Below, piece after piece: positions 14,949 to 23,641 of a stretch of DNA of 43,419 nt (its first letter is position 1; each line of letters starts with the position of its first letter). Below the pieces are notes generated by a model. That model ran no database searches and was not told the origin of the DNA. It saw only the letters and a list, made by a program, of their open reading frames with translations. Position numbers and translations under genes: made by a program. The DNA is from Candidatus Gastranaerophilales bacterium. GTDB taxonomy: Bacteria > Cyanobacteriota > Vampirovibrionia > Gastranaerophilales > Gastranaerophilaceae. Location: NCBI GenBank assembly GCA_910588555.1, contig CAJUPC010000018.1:1-43419 (forward strand). Direction: 5' to 3'.

Positions 14949-15677
14949 ATGAATACAGTAGAAAAAGATTTAAGAGTGTCTGAAATCGTTAAGCAGACAA
15001 ACTTACAGCATATTGCAATAATTATGGACGGCAATAGAAGATGGGCTAAGGAAAGAAATCTGCCGTCTGCAATGGGACATAAAAAAGGTGTAGATGCTTT
15101 AAAAAATACTTTGCGCGCCTGCAAGGATTTTGGCATAAAATATTTAACAGTTTATGCATTTTCAACCGAAAATTGGAACAGAAAAAAAGAAGAAGTTGAA
15201 TTTTTGATGGAACTTCTTGCAATTACTCTTACAAATGAACTTGCAGAAATGCATTCCGAGGGTGTTAGAATAAAATTTATCGGTGATATTGAAAAATTGA
15301 GTCCAAAACTTCAAAAAATTCTTAACAATTCGGTTGAAACCACACAGAATAATGCGGGTGTAACTTTACAGATTGCATTTAATTACGGTGCGCGCGATGA
15401 GATAGTTCATGCTTTTAAATCAATTGCACAACAGGGATTGTCGGCAGATGAAATAACCGAAGATGTTATTTCAAAACATTTGTATACAAAAAACATTCCG
15501 GATCCTGATTTGTTAATCAGAACAGGCGGTGAGATGAGAGTTTCAAACTATCTTTTGTGGCAGATTGCATATTCTGAAATTCTTGTCGTGAATGAATTTT
15601 GGCCTGAATTTGATAGAAATTCTCTTGCAAATGCCGTTGAAGAATTTCAAAACAGACAGAGAAGGTTTGGAAAATAA
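14949..15677 (+). CDS. uppS: Isoprenyl transferase (undecaprenyl diphosphate synthase)
   Basis: 242 residues. It condenses isopentenyl diphosphate onto farnesyl diphosphate in cis to give the lipid carrier for peptidoglycan and surface polysaccharides. Motifs: IAIIMDGNRRWAKER with catalytic Asp-27, MGHKKGVDAL, YAFSTENW, and DPDLLIRTGGEMRVSNYLLW close to the C-terminus. The message is probably leaderless (promoter seven bases upstream). rdgB follows after 25 bases with its own ribosome site, forming a likely operon. Confidence 0.96.
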   Translation: MNTVEKDLRVSEIVKQTNLQHIAIIMDGNRRWAKERNLPSAMGHKKGVDALKNTLRACKDFGIKYLTVYAFSTENWNRKKEEVEFLMELLAITLTNELAEMHSEGVRIKFIGDIEKLSPKLQKILNNSVETTQNNAGVTLQIAFNYGARDEIVHAFKSIAQQGLSADEITEDVISKHLYTKNIPDPDLLIRTGGEMRVSNYLLWQIAYSEILVVNEFWPEFDRNSLANAVEEFQNRQRRFGK

Positions 15678-15702
15678 TTAATTTCGCCGAGAGGGTATGG
15701 TG

Positions 15703-16278
15703 ATGAAAATAGTTTTTGCAACAGGGAATGCACATAAACTGCAAGAAATAAATGAGATTGCACAAGGTACTGACATTGAATTTGTTTTGCCGCCACAGGG
15801 TTTTGAACCGGTAGAAAACGGTGAGACTTTTGAAGAGAATTCATTGATTAAGGCTCGTGAAGCTGCAAGATTAAGCGGAATGATTTCACTTGCTGATGAT
15901 TCCGGTTTGTGTGTGGAAGCTTTGAACGGCGCACCGGGAATTCATTCTGCACGTTATGCAGATACGGCACAAGCTAGAATTGATAAGCTTCTTTATGCGA
16001 TTAAAAATGCAAATAACCGTAAAGCAAAATTTGTCTGTGCAATGACACTTGTGGATGAGGGTGGAAATATTTTATTCCAAACACGCGGAGAATGTCATGG
16101 AGACATTGCAAAAGAGCAATCAGGTCTAAACGGTTTTGGTTATGACCCGATATTTATTGTTGAAGGTACATCTAAAAGTATGGCACAAATGTCAGAAGAA
16201 GAGAAAAATGAAATTTCACACAGAGGCAGAGCGTTAAGAAAAATTTTAGAGCTTTTAAAGCATACTAAAATTATATAA
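15703..16278 (+). CDS. rdgB: Non-canonical purine NTP pyrophosphatase (RdgB/HAM1 family)
   Basis: 191 residues from the ATG at 15703. It hydrolyses dITP, XTP and similar nucleotides to keep them out of DNA and RNA. Motifs: IVFATGNAHKLQEI at the N-terminus, LADDSGLCVEALNGAPGI with the metal-binding acidic pair, ARYA, GFGYDPIF, and SHRGRAL near the end. I chose 15703 over the ATG at 15697 because GAGAGG is eight bases before it but only two before the other, and the family starts M-K-I-V. It follows uppS. Confidence 0.95.
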   Translation: MKIVFATGNAHKLQEINEIAQGTDIEFVLPPQGFEPVENGETFEENSLIKAREAARLSGMISLADDSGLCVEALNGAPGIHSARYADTAQARIDKLLYAIKNANNRKAKFVCAMTLVDEGGNILFQTRGECHGDIAKEQSGLNGFGYDPIFIVEGTSKSMAQMSEEEKNEISHRGRALRKILELLKHTKII

Positions 16279-16322
16279 CCCAATTCATCTTAACAGCAGG
16301 TAAATTTTTCCCAAATTTCTTA

Positions 16323-16422
16323 TTGACATATTATTTTTATTTATAATAAAATTATTTTGTTGTTTTTACAACAAAACAATTTAGCAAGATATAAAAATCC
16401 AGCCATAAGCGACACAGTGTCG
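16323..16422 (+). promoter_or_regulatory. Promoter and palindromes upstream of the efflux operon
   Basis: TTGACA (16323-16328) with TAAAAT at 16347-16352 (18-bp spacer). Downstream are two inverted repeats: TTTTGTTGT/ACAACAAAA (16355-16376, four-base loop) and CGACACAGTGTCG (16410-16422). Their position between promoter and start suggests a repressor operator or leader structure controlling the RND pump. No regulator gene is adjacent. Confidence 0.5.
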
Positions 16423-16439
16423 TAAAAAAGGGAGAGCAA

Positions 16440-17606
16440 ATGAAGAAAAATATTATAATATTATTAGCTGTAATTATTGGTGCAGTATTAATCAGATACG
16501 GGTTTTCATTATTCGGTAATATAATGCAGGGAAAAGCTATGAAAAATAAGCCGGCTCCTGCGGTTTCTGTTATGGAAATTCAAAATCAAAGTGTAATAAG
16601 AAGTTTCGAAGCACCCGGAAGAGTTGTTTCAAAATATAGAGTCGATGTTCTTGCTCGTATTGCTGGATATTTGATGAAAAGTTATTTTAAAGAAGGCGAC
16701 TTTGTAAAAGAGGGGCAGGTATTATTTGAAATTGAATCTCAAGAATTTGAAAATGCCTCAAATGTGGCTGCTGCAAATATAAAGAACTTATCTGCACAAT
16801 TAACTTACGCGGAAAAACAGCTTGCACGTGCAAATGAACTTGTAAAAAAAGACTACATTGCAAAATCTCAATATGATCAAATGCTTTCTAACCGAGATGC
16901 ATTAAGAGCTCAATTGAGTTCTGCTCAGGCACAATATAATGATGCAAATCGTAATTTGGGCTATACAAGAGTTAAAGCTCCTGTTGACGGTAAAGTAGGT
17001 ATAATTAATGTTACTGTCGGAAACTATGTTTCACCTTCGGCAGGTGCATTGACAACTATAAACAGTACAAATCCTATTTATATTACTTTCCCGTTGGATT
17101 CAAGTGATTTCCAAGCTCTTGCGGCAGGCGACGGAGAGGCTAACAAAGACAGAAAAGTAGAATTGTTGTTAGCAGGCGGAACAAAATATGAATTTGACGG
17201 TGTACAGGATTTTCAAGATAACAAAGTTGATGTTTCAACAGGTACTGTAACAATGCGTGCTACTTTTGAAAACCCTAATAATGAACTTATTCACGGTGAA
17301 TTTGTAACAGTAAAATTGTATGCAAACAAACCTGTAGAAGTTCCTGTTGCACCTGTTACTGCGGTTATGGAAAATCAGGCTGGCAAATATGTATATAAGC
17401 TTGATGAAAACGAAGTTCCTCAGCTGGTTTATGTAAAAACCGGAGAGCAAAAAGGACATAACTGGATTATCTCTGAAGGTTTACAGAAAGGCGACAGAAT
17501 TGTAACAGAAGGTCTTCAAAAAGTTACTCCGGGTAAACCAGTCAGAATTGTTACTGATGAAGAAATGAAGAAAATTAAAACAGAACAGGTCACTGATAAA
17601 AAATAA
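16440..17606 (+). CDS. RND efflux periplasmic adaptor (AcrA/MexA-type membrane fusion protein)
   Basis: 388 residues. An N-terminal hydrophobic anchor lies at about 4-25. Next come the lipoyl half (VLARIAGYLMKSYFKEGDFV then GQVLFEIES), a helical hairpin at about 100-170 (Ala/Gln/Asn-rich, ending LGYTRVKAPVDGKVG, the second lipoyl half), a beta-barrel, and the membrane-proximal domain ending ISEGLQKGDRIVTEGLQKV. It links the inner-membrane pump to the outer-membrane channel. AGGGAG precedes the ATG. It is first in a three-gene operon with a nine-base gap to the pump gene. Confidence 0.94.
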   Translation: MKKNIIILLAVIIGAVLIRYGFSLFGNIMQGKAMKNKPAPAVSVMEIQNQSVIRSFEAPGRVVSKYRVDVLARIAGYLMKSYFKEGDFVKEGQVLFEIESQEFENASNVAAANIKNLSAQLTYAEKQLARANELVKKDYIAKSQYDQMLSNRDALRAQLSSAQAQYNDANRNLGYTRVKAPVDGKVGIINVTVGNYVSPSAGALTTINSTNPIYITFPLDSSDFQALAAGDGEANKDRKVELLLAGGTKYEFDGVQDFQDNKVDVSTGTVTMRATFENPNNELIHGEFVTVKLYANKPVEVPVAPVTAVMENQAGKYVYKLDENEVPQLVYVKTGEQKGHNWIISEGLQKGDRIVTEGLQKVTPGKPVRIVTDEEMKKIKTEQVTDKK

Positions 17607-17615
17607 AGGGATATA

Positions 17616-20600
17616 ATGGAAAATTCAGGAAATTTATTTATAAAACGCCCCAAACTTGCGATAGTAATTTCACTTGCTATTATGCTTGCAGGCATGTTGA
17701 TGATTACACAGCTTCCTCTTGAAGAGTATCCGTCAATTACACCGCCTCAGGTTGTTGTTACAGCTACTTATGCAGGTGCAAGTTCTGACGTTGTTGCTGA
17801 TACAATTGCAGCTCCCGTTGAGGCGCAATTGAACGGTGTTGAAGATATGATTTATATGTCATCAACTTCTCAAAACGGTCAGTATCAGTTGACTTTGTAT
17901 TTTAATATTGGTTCAGACCCTGATATGGCGGTTGTAAATGTTCAAAACCAGTTGCAATTGGTTACACCGCGTCTGCCGGAAGAGGTTAAGCGTTACGGCT
18001 TGTCTGTAAAAAAATCAACGGGCGGCCCCGGTATTATGATGATTGCGGTAAACTCTCCGACACATACTTATGACTCTTTGTATGTTGCAAACTATGCATC
18101 TATATATATTAAAGATGAACTTGCACGTATTAAAGGTGTTGGTAAAGTTCAGGTATTTGGCTCTTCCGATTATTCAATGAGAATTTGGCTCGACGCAACA
18201 AAAATGGCTAATTTAGGTGTTTCTGTATCTGAGGTTAATGCTGCAATTCAATCTCAAAACACACAGGTCCCGGCGGGTGATTTGGGTGTTGAACCTATGA
18301 AAAATAAGCAGATGATTAAGCTTACAATGCGTACAAAAGGTCGTTTGAAAGATGTAACAGAATTTGAAAATATTATTGTCCGTTCTAAAGCTGACGGTTC
18401 TCAAATAAGGCTTAAAGATATAGCAAGAGTTGAATTGGGTGCTGAAAGTTATTCGTTCTTCTCTCGTATCGGAGGAAAAGATTCGGCTATTATTTCAATA
18501 AGCCAGCTGCCTGAAGCAAACGCAATTGATTTGTCAAACAAAATTCGCGCAAAAATGGCAGAATTAAGCAAAAGTTTTCCGCAAGGTATTGTATATGAGA
18601 TAGAACGTGACGAAACAGAGTTTGTAAGAGAGTCTATTAAAGAGGTTATTTCAGCAATCGGTTTGGCTGTGTTGCTTGTAGGTGCTGTAACTTATCTGTT
18701 TTTGGGAAGCGGGCGCGCTGCGCTTATACCGTTTGCGGCTATCCCTGTTTCTCTTATCGGTGTATTTATATTTATGAACCTGTTAGGATTTTCAATAAAC
18801 CTGTTAATTCTGTTCGGATTGGTTCTTGCAGTAGGGCTTGTTGTTGACGACGCAATTGTTGTACTTGAAAATACTCAAAGACATATTCAGGAGGGTAAGG
18901 ACCCTAAAACAGCAACCGAGATAACTATGAAAGAGGTATTCAGTGCGGTTCTTGCTACTTCTTTAGTATTAATGGCAGTATTTGTACCAGTATCATTTAT
19001 GTCCGGTATTACGGGGCAGATGTTCAGACAGTTTGCTCTGTGTATTGCTTCCTCAATCGGTCTTTCAACACTTGTTGCATTGACGCTTGCGCCTGCTCTT
19101 TGTGCAATGATTTTAAAATCAGGTGAAGAAAAGGCTGATTTTGAATTTATTCAAAAATTTGATGACTGGTTTAATGGTATAAGAGATAAATATCTTGAAG
19201 GTGTAAAAATATTTACTAATTCCACAAAGCTTACTTTGACTGTGTTTGCGGGAGTTGTATTGTTTACGCTTGCAATGTTTTATTTAATTCCAAAAGGCTT
19301 TTTGCCTGTAGAAGATAAGGGTGCGATTTTTGCGCAAATTCAGCTTCCTGACGGTTCATCAGCGTCAAGAACAGATATGGTTGCAACAGAGGTTGAAGAC
19401 AGAATTTTAAAAATCCCCGGAGTTAAAACAACAATTAACCTTGTAGGTTTTTCGGGCGAAAATACAGCTTTAATCGTTGCAGAATTAACCGATTGGTCAA
19501 AACGTAAAAGCAAAGATTTACAAATGCAGACAATTTTGAGTAAAATTCAAAAAGAGTTTGCAAACTACCCTTCAGCAACTATTGCAGCATTTTCACCTCC
19601 TTCAATTTCAGGTTTGGGTATGTTCGGCGGGTTTGAATACCAGCTTTTGGATAAAGGCGACAGAACTCCTCAGCAGCTTTATGAAGAAGCCGTTAAACTT
19701 ATTGCAGATGCTAATAAAAGTTCGGCTTTCCAAATGGTTTATACATCATATACAGCTAACCTGCCGCAGTTAATGATAAAAGTTGACGAAGCAAAGGCAC
19801 TTGCTCAGGGTGTAGATATTTCGGAAATTTATTCGGCACTATCAGGATATTTCGGAAAATCTTATGTAAACGACTTTAATAAATACGGTCGTGTTTATCG
19901 TGTATATTTGCAGGCGGATTCGGAATTTAGAGAAAAACCGTCTGATATTGATAAAATTTATGTAAGAAACAGGCAGGGCGGAATGGTTCCGTTATCATCA
20001 GTAGTATCTGTCAGCAATGTTGTCGGACCTTACAGTATTACAAGGTTCAATATGTATCCGTCAATTACTATTAACGGACAGGCAAGAAGCGGAGTAAGCT
20101 CAGGTCAGGCTATGACAGCTATGGAAAATATTTCGGATGAAGTTTTGCCAAAAGATATGGGCTATGCATGGGCGGGAAGCTCATTACAGGAAAAACAATC
20201 AAGCGGTCAAATCGGGCCTATCCTTGCAATGTCGTTGGTATTTATTTATTTGTTCTTAGTCGGTTTGTACGAAAGCTGGATGCTTCCGATTGCAGTATTG
20301 TTGATTTCTCCGATTGCACTTGTCGGTGCATTATTCTTCCAGTATGTTTCGGGATATTCTCTTGACTTGTATTCTCAAATCGGACTTGTTATGTTAATCG
20401 GTTTGTCTACAAAACAGGCAATTTTGATTATTGAGTTTGCGAAAGAGGCGCATGAAAACGGTATGGGTATTATGGAAGCAGCTATGCAGGCGGCAAAATT
20501 GAGATTTAGAGCCGTAATGATGACTAATATTGCATTTATATTAGGTTTGCTTCCTCTTGTATTTGCAAAAGGCGCAGGTGCAGCAAGCCGTAATTCAGTT

Positions 20601-20735
20601 GGTATGACAGTGTTCGGCGGAATGATGGCGGTTGCGTTTATAGGGACATTCTTGGTTCCTGCGTTTTTCGTAATGGTAGAAAAACTCAAAGTGTACACTG
20701 CACAAAAAGCTAAAAGATTAAAAAAGGATAACTAA
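17616..20735 (+). CDS. RND multidrug efflux transporter, AcrB/HAE1 family
   Basis: 1039 residues, full length for a hydrophobe/amphiphile RND pump. TM1 is near 10-30, followed by a large periplasmic loop, then TM2-6 (from about 340), a second loop and TM8-12. The proton relay is intact: GLVVDDAIVVLEN with the two Asp at about 408, and a Lys at about 932 in LSTKQAILIIEFAKE. RNPGVG-type docking and porter segments are present in both loops. It works as a trimer exporting drugs or lipophilic compounds; the substrate cannot be read from sequence. AAAGGG precedes the ATG, and the TolC-like gene follows with no gap. Confidence 0.96.
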   Translation: MENSGNLFIKRPKLAIVISLAIMLAGMLMITQLPLEEYPSITPPQVVVTATYAGASSDVVADTIAAPVEAQLNGVEDMIYMSSTSQNGQYQLTLYFNIGSDPDMAVVNVQNQLQLVTPRLPEEVKRYGLSVKKSTGGPGIMMIAVNSPTHTYDSLYVANYASIYIKDELARIKGVGKVQVFGSSDYSMRIWLDATKMANLGVSVSEVNAAIQSQNTQVPAGDLGVEPMKNKQMIKLTMRTKGRLKDVTEFENIIVRSKADGSQIRLKDIARVELGAESYSFFSRIGGKDSAIISISQLPEANAIDLSNKIRAKMAELSKSFPQGIVYEIERDETEFVRESIKEVISAIGLAVLLVGAVTYLFLGSGRAALIPFAAIPVSLIGVFIFMNLLGFSINLLILFGLVLAVGLVVDDAIVVLENTQRHIQEGKDPKTATEITMKEVFSAVLATSLVLMAVFVPVSFMSGITGQMFRQFALCIASSIGLSTLVALTLAPALCAMILKSGEEKADFEFIQKFDDWFNGIRDKYLEGVKIFTNSTKLTLTVFAGVVLFTLAMFYLIPKGFLPVEDKGAIFAQIQLPDGSSASRTDMVATEVEDRILKIPGVKTTINLVGFSGENTALIVAELTDWSKRKSKDLQMQTILSKIQKEFANYPSATIAAFSPPSISGLGMFGGFEYQLLDKGDRTPQQLYEEAVKLIADANKSSAFQMVYTSYTANLPQLMIKVDEAKALAQGVDISEIYSALSGYFGKSYVNDFNKYGRVYRVYLQADSEFREKPSDIDKIYVRNRQGGMVPLSSVVSVSNVVGPYSITRFNMYPSITINGQARSGVSSGQAMTAMENISDEVLPKDMGYAWAGSSLQEKQSSGQIGPILAMSLVFIYLFLVGLYESWMLPIAVLLISPIALVGALFFQYVSGYSLDLYSQIGLVMLIGLSTKQAILIIEFAKEAHENGMGIMEAAMQAAKLRFRAVMMTNIAFILGLLPLVFAKGAGAASRNSVGMTVFGGMMAVAFIGTFLVPAFFVMVEKLKVYTAQKAKRLKKDN

Positions 20736-22151
20736 ATGTTCAAAAAAATAATAACATTATCTTTAATAATAAGTATGACTTCTCTATCAGGGTTTGCAGA
20801 AGATTTCGGCAACAAAGTGAACGAAAAAGAATACCCTTCTGCAGATGCAGTATTACCTAACCCTGAAAGTAAGGCTGACTTTGTAATTGAGGGCGGTGTT
20901 GAAAAAAATATCGACATGACACTTGATAAATGTATTGAACTTGCGCTCGGCAATAATCCGCAAATTAATGCCGCATTTCATGATATTTTGGCCTCAGATG
21001 CGAGAATAAAACAGGTTTGGTCAAATTATTTTCCTCAATTAAGCTGGCAAACAGGTTATACAAAAATTCGTCAACTTCAATTGTCTGATGCATTGGGACA
21101 AAACCTGACTTTCAACTACTATATTCTTGGTCAGGTTACATTGCAGCAAATGCTTTATGACTTTGGCGTAACTCAAAATCAGGCAACAATTAAACGTCTT
21201 GATTATGAAGCTTATAAGACTACACTTGCAGCTACAATAAATGATGTAATTTACCAAACAAAAGACGCATATTACAATCTTTTATATGCTTTTGAAAATA
21301 AAAAAGTTTCGGAAGATACCGTCAACAAGTTTGAAATGTTTTATAATCAGGCAAAAGCATTTTACGAAATAGGTATGAACCCGAAAGTTGACGTAACTAT
21401 TGCCGAAGTTAATTTGAGTAATGCAAAATTGCAGTTAATCCAGGCTGATAACGCCGTAAACTTAGCTGTTGCACGTTTGAATAACATAATGGGTGTACCG
21501 TTTATTGACTCTTATAATGTGCAGGAACGTCTGAAATACCAGCCTGTTGACGTTACTTTTAATCAGTCAATAGAAATAGCTCGTGAAGCAAGACCGGAAT
21601 TAAAACTTGCTGAATTAAAAGTTGAAAGCGCAAATCAAACTTTAAAGCTTGTTAAAAAGTCGTATTTCCCGAAATTGTCTGTAGAGGGTCAATACCAGCG
21701 AGGCGGAAGAAGCTGGAATTCCAATTACGGTTATAACATAGGTGGATATTTGAACTTCCCGACTATTAACGGAATGCTTATTAAAAATGAAATTAAAGAA
21801 GCACGCTATCTTTACGACAAAGAACTTGCAAACGCAAAGAATACTCAAAATCAGATTTATTTAGAAATTCAAAATTCATTCTTAAAACTTGAAGAAAAGA
21901 AAAATCAAATGCCTGTTGCTTTGCTTAACGTAAAACAATCGAAAGAAAACTATGAACTGTCTTACGGCAGATATAGAGTAGGCGAAGCAAGCCCCACAGA
22001 GCTTAAAGACGCTCAGATTAATTACCAGCAGGCACAATTGAGTTATTACAATGCCTTGTATCAATATAACTCTGCAAAAGCAGAACTTGAAAAATCAATC
22101 GGCAAAAACCTTGCCTTAAGTTCATCAGATATAATTGAACTTGGTGAGTAA
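20736..22151 (+). CDS. TolC-family outer membrane efflux channel
   Basis: 471 residues. A signal peptide at 1-22 (ends SLSGFA before EDF). Two homologous halves each have long helices: about 58-260 (LDKCIELALGNNPQINA as the typical opening) and about 270-460 (SIEIAREARPELKLAELKVE, then the mirror helices ending QLSYYNALYQYNSAKAELEKSIG). The ATG directly follows the pump stop codon and AAGGA lies inside the pump end, so translation is coupled. With the adaptor and pump it completes a tripartite system and shows the cell has an outer membrane. Confidence 0.94.
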   Translation: MFKKIITLSLIISMTSLSGFAEDFGNKVNEKEYPSADAVLPNPESKADFVIEGGVEKNIDMTLDKCIELALGNNPQINAAFHDILASDARIKQVWSNYFPQLSWQTGYTKIRQLQLSDALGQNLTFNYYILGQVTLQQMLYDFGVTQNQATIKRLDYEAYKTTLAATINDVIYQTKDAYYNLLYAFENKKVSEDTVNKFEMFYNQAKAFYEIGMNPKVDVTIAEVNLSNAKLQLIQADNAVNLAVARLNNIMGVPFIDSYNVQERLKYQPVDVTFNQSIEIAREARPELKLAELKVESANQTLKLVKKSYFPKLSVEGQYQRGGRSWNSNYGYNIGGYLNFPTINGMLIKNEIKEARYLYDKELANAKNTQNQIYLEIQNSFLKLEEKKNQMPVALLNVKQSKENYELSYGRYRVGEASPTELKDAQINYQQAQLSYYNALYQYNSAKAELEKSIGKNLALSSSDIIELGE

Positions 22152-22253
22152 ATTTCCTATTGTAAACAAATGTTAATTTAAGATAAAACAAAAAAGCAAT
22201 TTTTTCTCGCTTATATACTTTATATATATGTAAGAGATAAGAGAGAGAAAAAG

Positions 22254-22502
22254 ATGGCACAGACTTCATTTGGTACATTGGTTAGAAAAACAAATAATAA
22301 AGTTGAAGAACAAGAATTTAATCTTGAAGATTACAAATTCTTGGAAAAGAAAGACAGAAGAATGCGTTTCAACACATCAAAAGATCCGATTTATTATGTA
22401 TTTGATGTAATTGAAGACAGACCAATCCCAACATTGGCAAAAGAATTCGTAAAAGATTCATTTTTTGAAATTGCAAATTTCGTAACAAAAGTTGTTAGAT
22501 AA
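22254..22502 (+). CDS. Small protein of unknown function
   Basis: 82 residues, highly charged in the first half (EEQEFNLEDYKFLEKKDRRMRF) and with an amphipathic C-terminal half (ptLAKEFVKDSFFEIANFVTKVV). No signal peptide. A purine-rich GAGAGAG ribosome site and a following strong terminator argue that it is real. A 15-bp element ATACTTTATATATAT upstream (22215-22229) is also found before the small gene at 32772. It is not recognised; the end could bind a membrane surface as an amphipathic helix, which is inference. Confidence 0.65.
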   Translation: MAQTSFGTLVRKTNNKVEEQEFNLEDYKFLEKKDRRMRFNTSKDPIYYVFDVIEDRPIPTLAKEFVKDSFFEIANFVTKVVR

Positions 22503-22536
22503 TCAATAGGAAATATATTAGGAATGGAATAGTTAT

Positions 22537-22562
22537 AAGGGCGGTTTTAAAACCGCCTTTTT
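22537..22562 (+). terminator. Rho-independent terminator
   Basis: GGCGGTTTT (22540-22548) pairs with AAAACCGCC (22549-22557), followed by a T-run, 37 bases after the stop of the 82-residue gene. Confidence 0.85.
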
Positions 22563-22645
22563 ATTTTGCTAAATTGTCACAACTGTTAACTATTATGTAA
22601 ATTTCCTGTTTTTGTTTTATAATTTAAAAGAAAAGGGAGAGAGAA

Positions 22646-23617
22646 ATGAAAGCTGTTGTATTTGATGAAGGATTGAAATTAGTTAATGATTATAAAAAGC
22701 CTGTTCCGCAAAAAGGCGAAGCTCTTGTTCGAGTTACTTTAGCGGGAATTTGTAATACTGATTATGAGATTACAAAAGGTTATATGGGATATAAAGGAAT
22801 TTTAGGACACGAGGCTGTCGGTGTTGTTGAAGAAATTAATGACGAAGACCAATCACTGCTGGGCAAACGCGTTGTTTCAGAGATAAGTTACGGATGTAAA
22901 GCTCCTAACTGTTCTTATTGTGCAGAAAAAATGTACCGTCATTGTCCTGACCGTCATACATTGGGCATTTGGAGAAAAGACGGATGTTTTGCAGAATATT
23001 TTACAATGCCTTTAGAAGTTCTTTTTGAGGTTCCTGATAACGTAACCGATGAGCAGGCAGTTTTTGTAGAACCTCTTGCAGCAGCTTGCGAAATAACCGA
23101 ACAATTGCATATAAAACCGTTTGAAAAAGTTATTGTTCTAGGTGACGGAAAATTAGGTTTGATTACTGCATTAACTTTGAATGCTCAAAATATTGATGTT
23201 ACTCTTGTGGGCAAACACCAAAATAAACTTGATATTGCGCGTGCTCAAGGGGTTGAAACTAAACTATTGCAGGATTTAAAAGTTGAAAAAGTTTATGATG
23301 TTGTGGTTGAAGCTACCGGTTCTATTTCAGGTTTTGAAACAGCATTGGCTCTTACAAAACCGCGCGGCGTACTTGTTTTGAAAAGTACTGTTGCGGCATC
23401 AAAAGAATTTAATCTTGCTCCGATTGTAATCGATGAAATTACTGTTCTCGGTTCTCGCTGCGGTCAGTTCGGTGCAGCATTAAGACTTTTGAAATCAGAA
23501 AAAATTGATTTTTCCCCTTTGATTTCAGCTCGTTACAAGGCTGATGATGCAATTGAAGCCTTTGAGAAAAACAAAGAAAAAGAAGTGTTAAAAGTTCTTC
23601 TTGAATTTGATAAATAG
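22646..23617 (+). CDS. Zinc-dependent medium-chain alcohol dehydrogenase
   Basis: 323 residues, a little short for the family (340-380). Catalytic zinc ligands: Cys-36 in GICNTD and His-55/Glu-56 in GHEAVG. Structural zinc site: Cys-84, 89, 92 and 100 in GCKAPNCSYCAEKMYRHC. The Rossmann motif VLGDGKLGL is at about 168-176, and the end VLGSRCGQFGAALRLL resembles sorbitol/threonine-dehydrogenase-like members. It is an NAD(P)-linked polyol or alcohol dehydrogenase, with substrate unknown. AGGGAGAG precedes the ATG. The end of the gene contains the promoter of lptF/G. Confidence 0.92.
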   Translation: MKAVVFDEGLKLVNDYKKPVPQKGEALVRVTLAGICNTDYEITKGYMGYKGILGHEAVGVVEEINDEDQSLLGKRVVSEISYGCKAPNCSYCAEKMYRHCPDRHTLGIWRKDGCFAEYFTMPLEVLFEVPDNVTDEQAVFVEPLAAACEITEQLHIKPFEKVIVLGDGKLGLITALTLNAQNIDVTLVGKHQNKLDIARAQGVETKLLQDLKVEKVYDVVVEATGSISGFETALALTKPRGVLVLKSTVAASKEFNLAPIVIDEITVLGSRCGQFGAALRLLKSEKIDFSPLISARYKADDAIEAFEKNKEKEVLKVLLEFDK

Positions 23618-23635
23618 GAATATTTCAGGTATTAT
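23607..23635 (+). promoter_or_regulatory. Leaderless-type promoter of the LptF/G gene
   Basis: TTGATA (23607-23612), exactly 17 bp, TATTAT (23630-23635), then six bases to the ATG at 23642, with no Shine-Dalgarno. The -35 box lies in the last codons of the alcohol dehydrogenase. Confidence 0.65.
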
Positions 23636-23641
23636 TGAATT

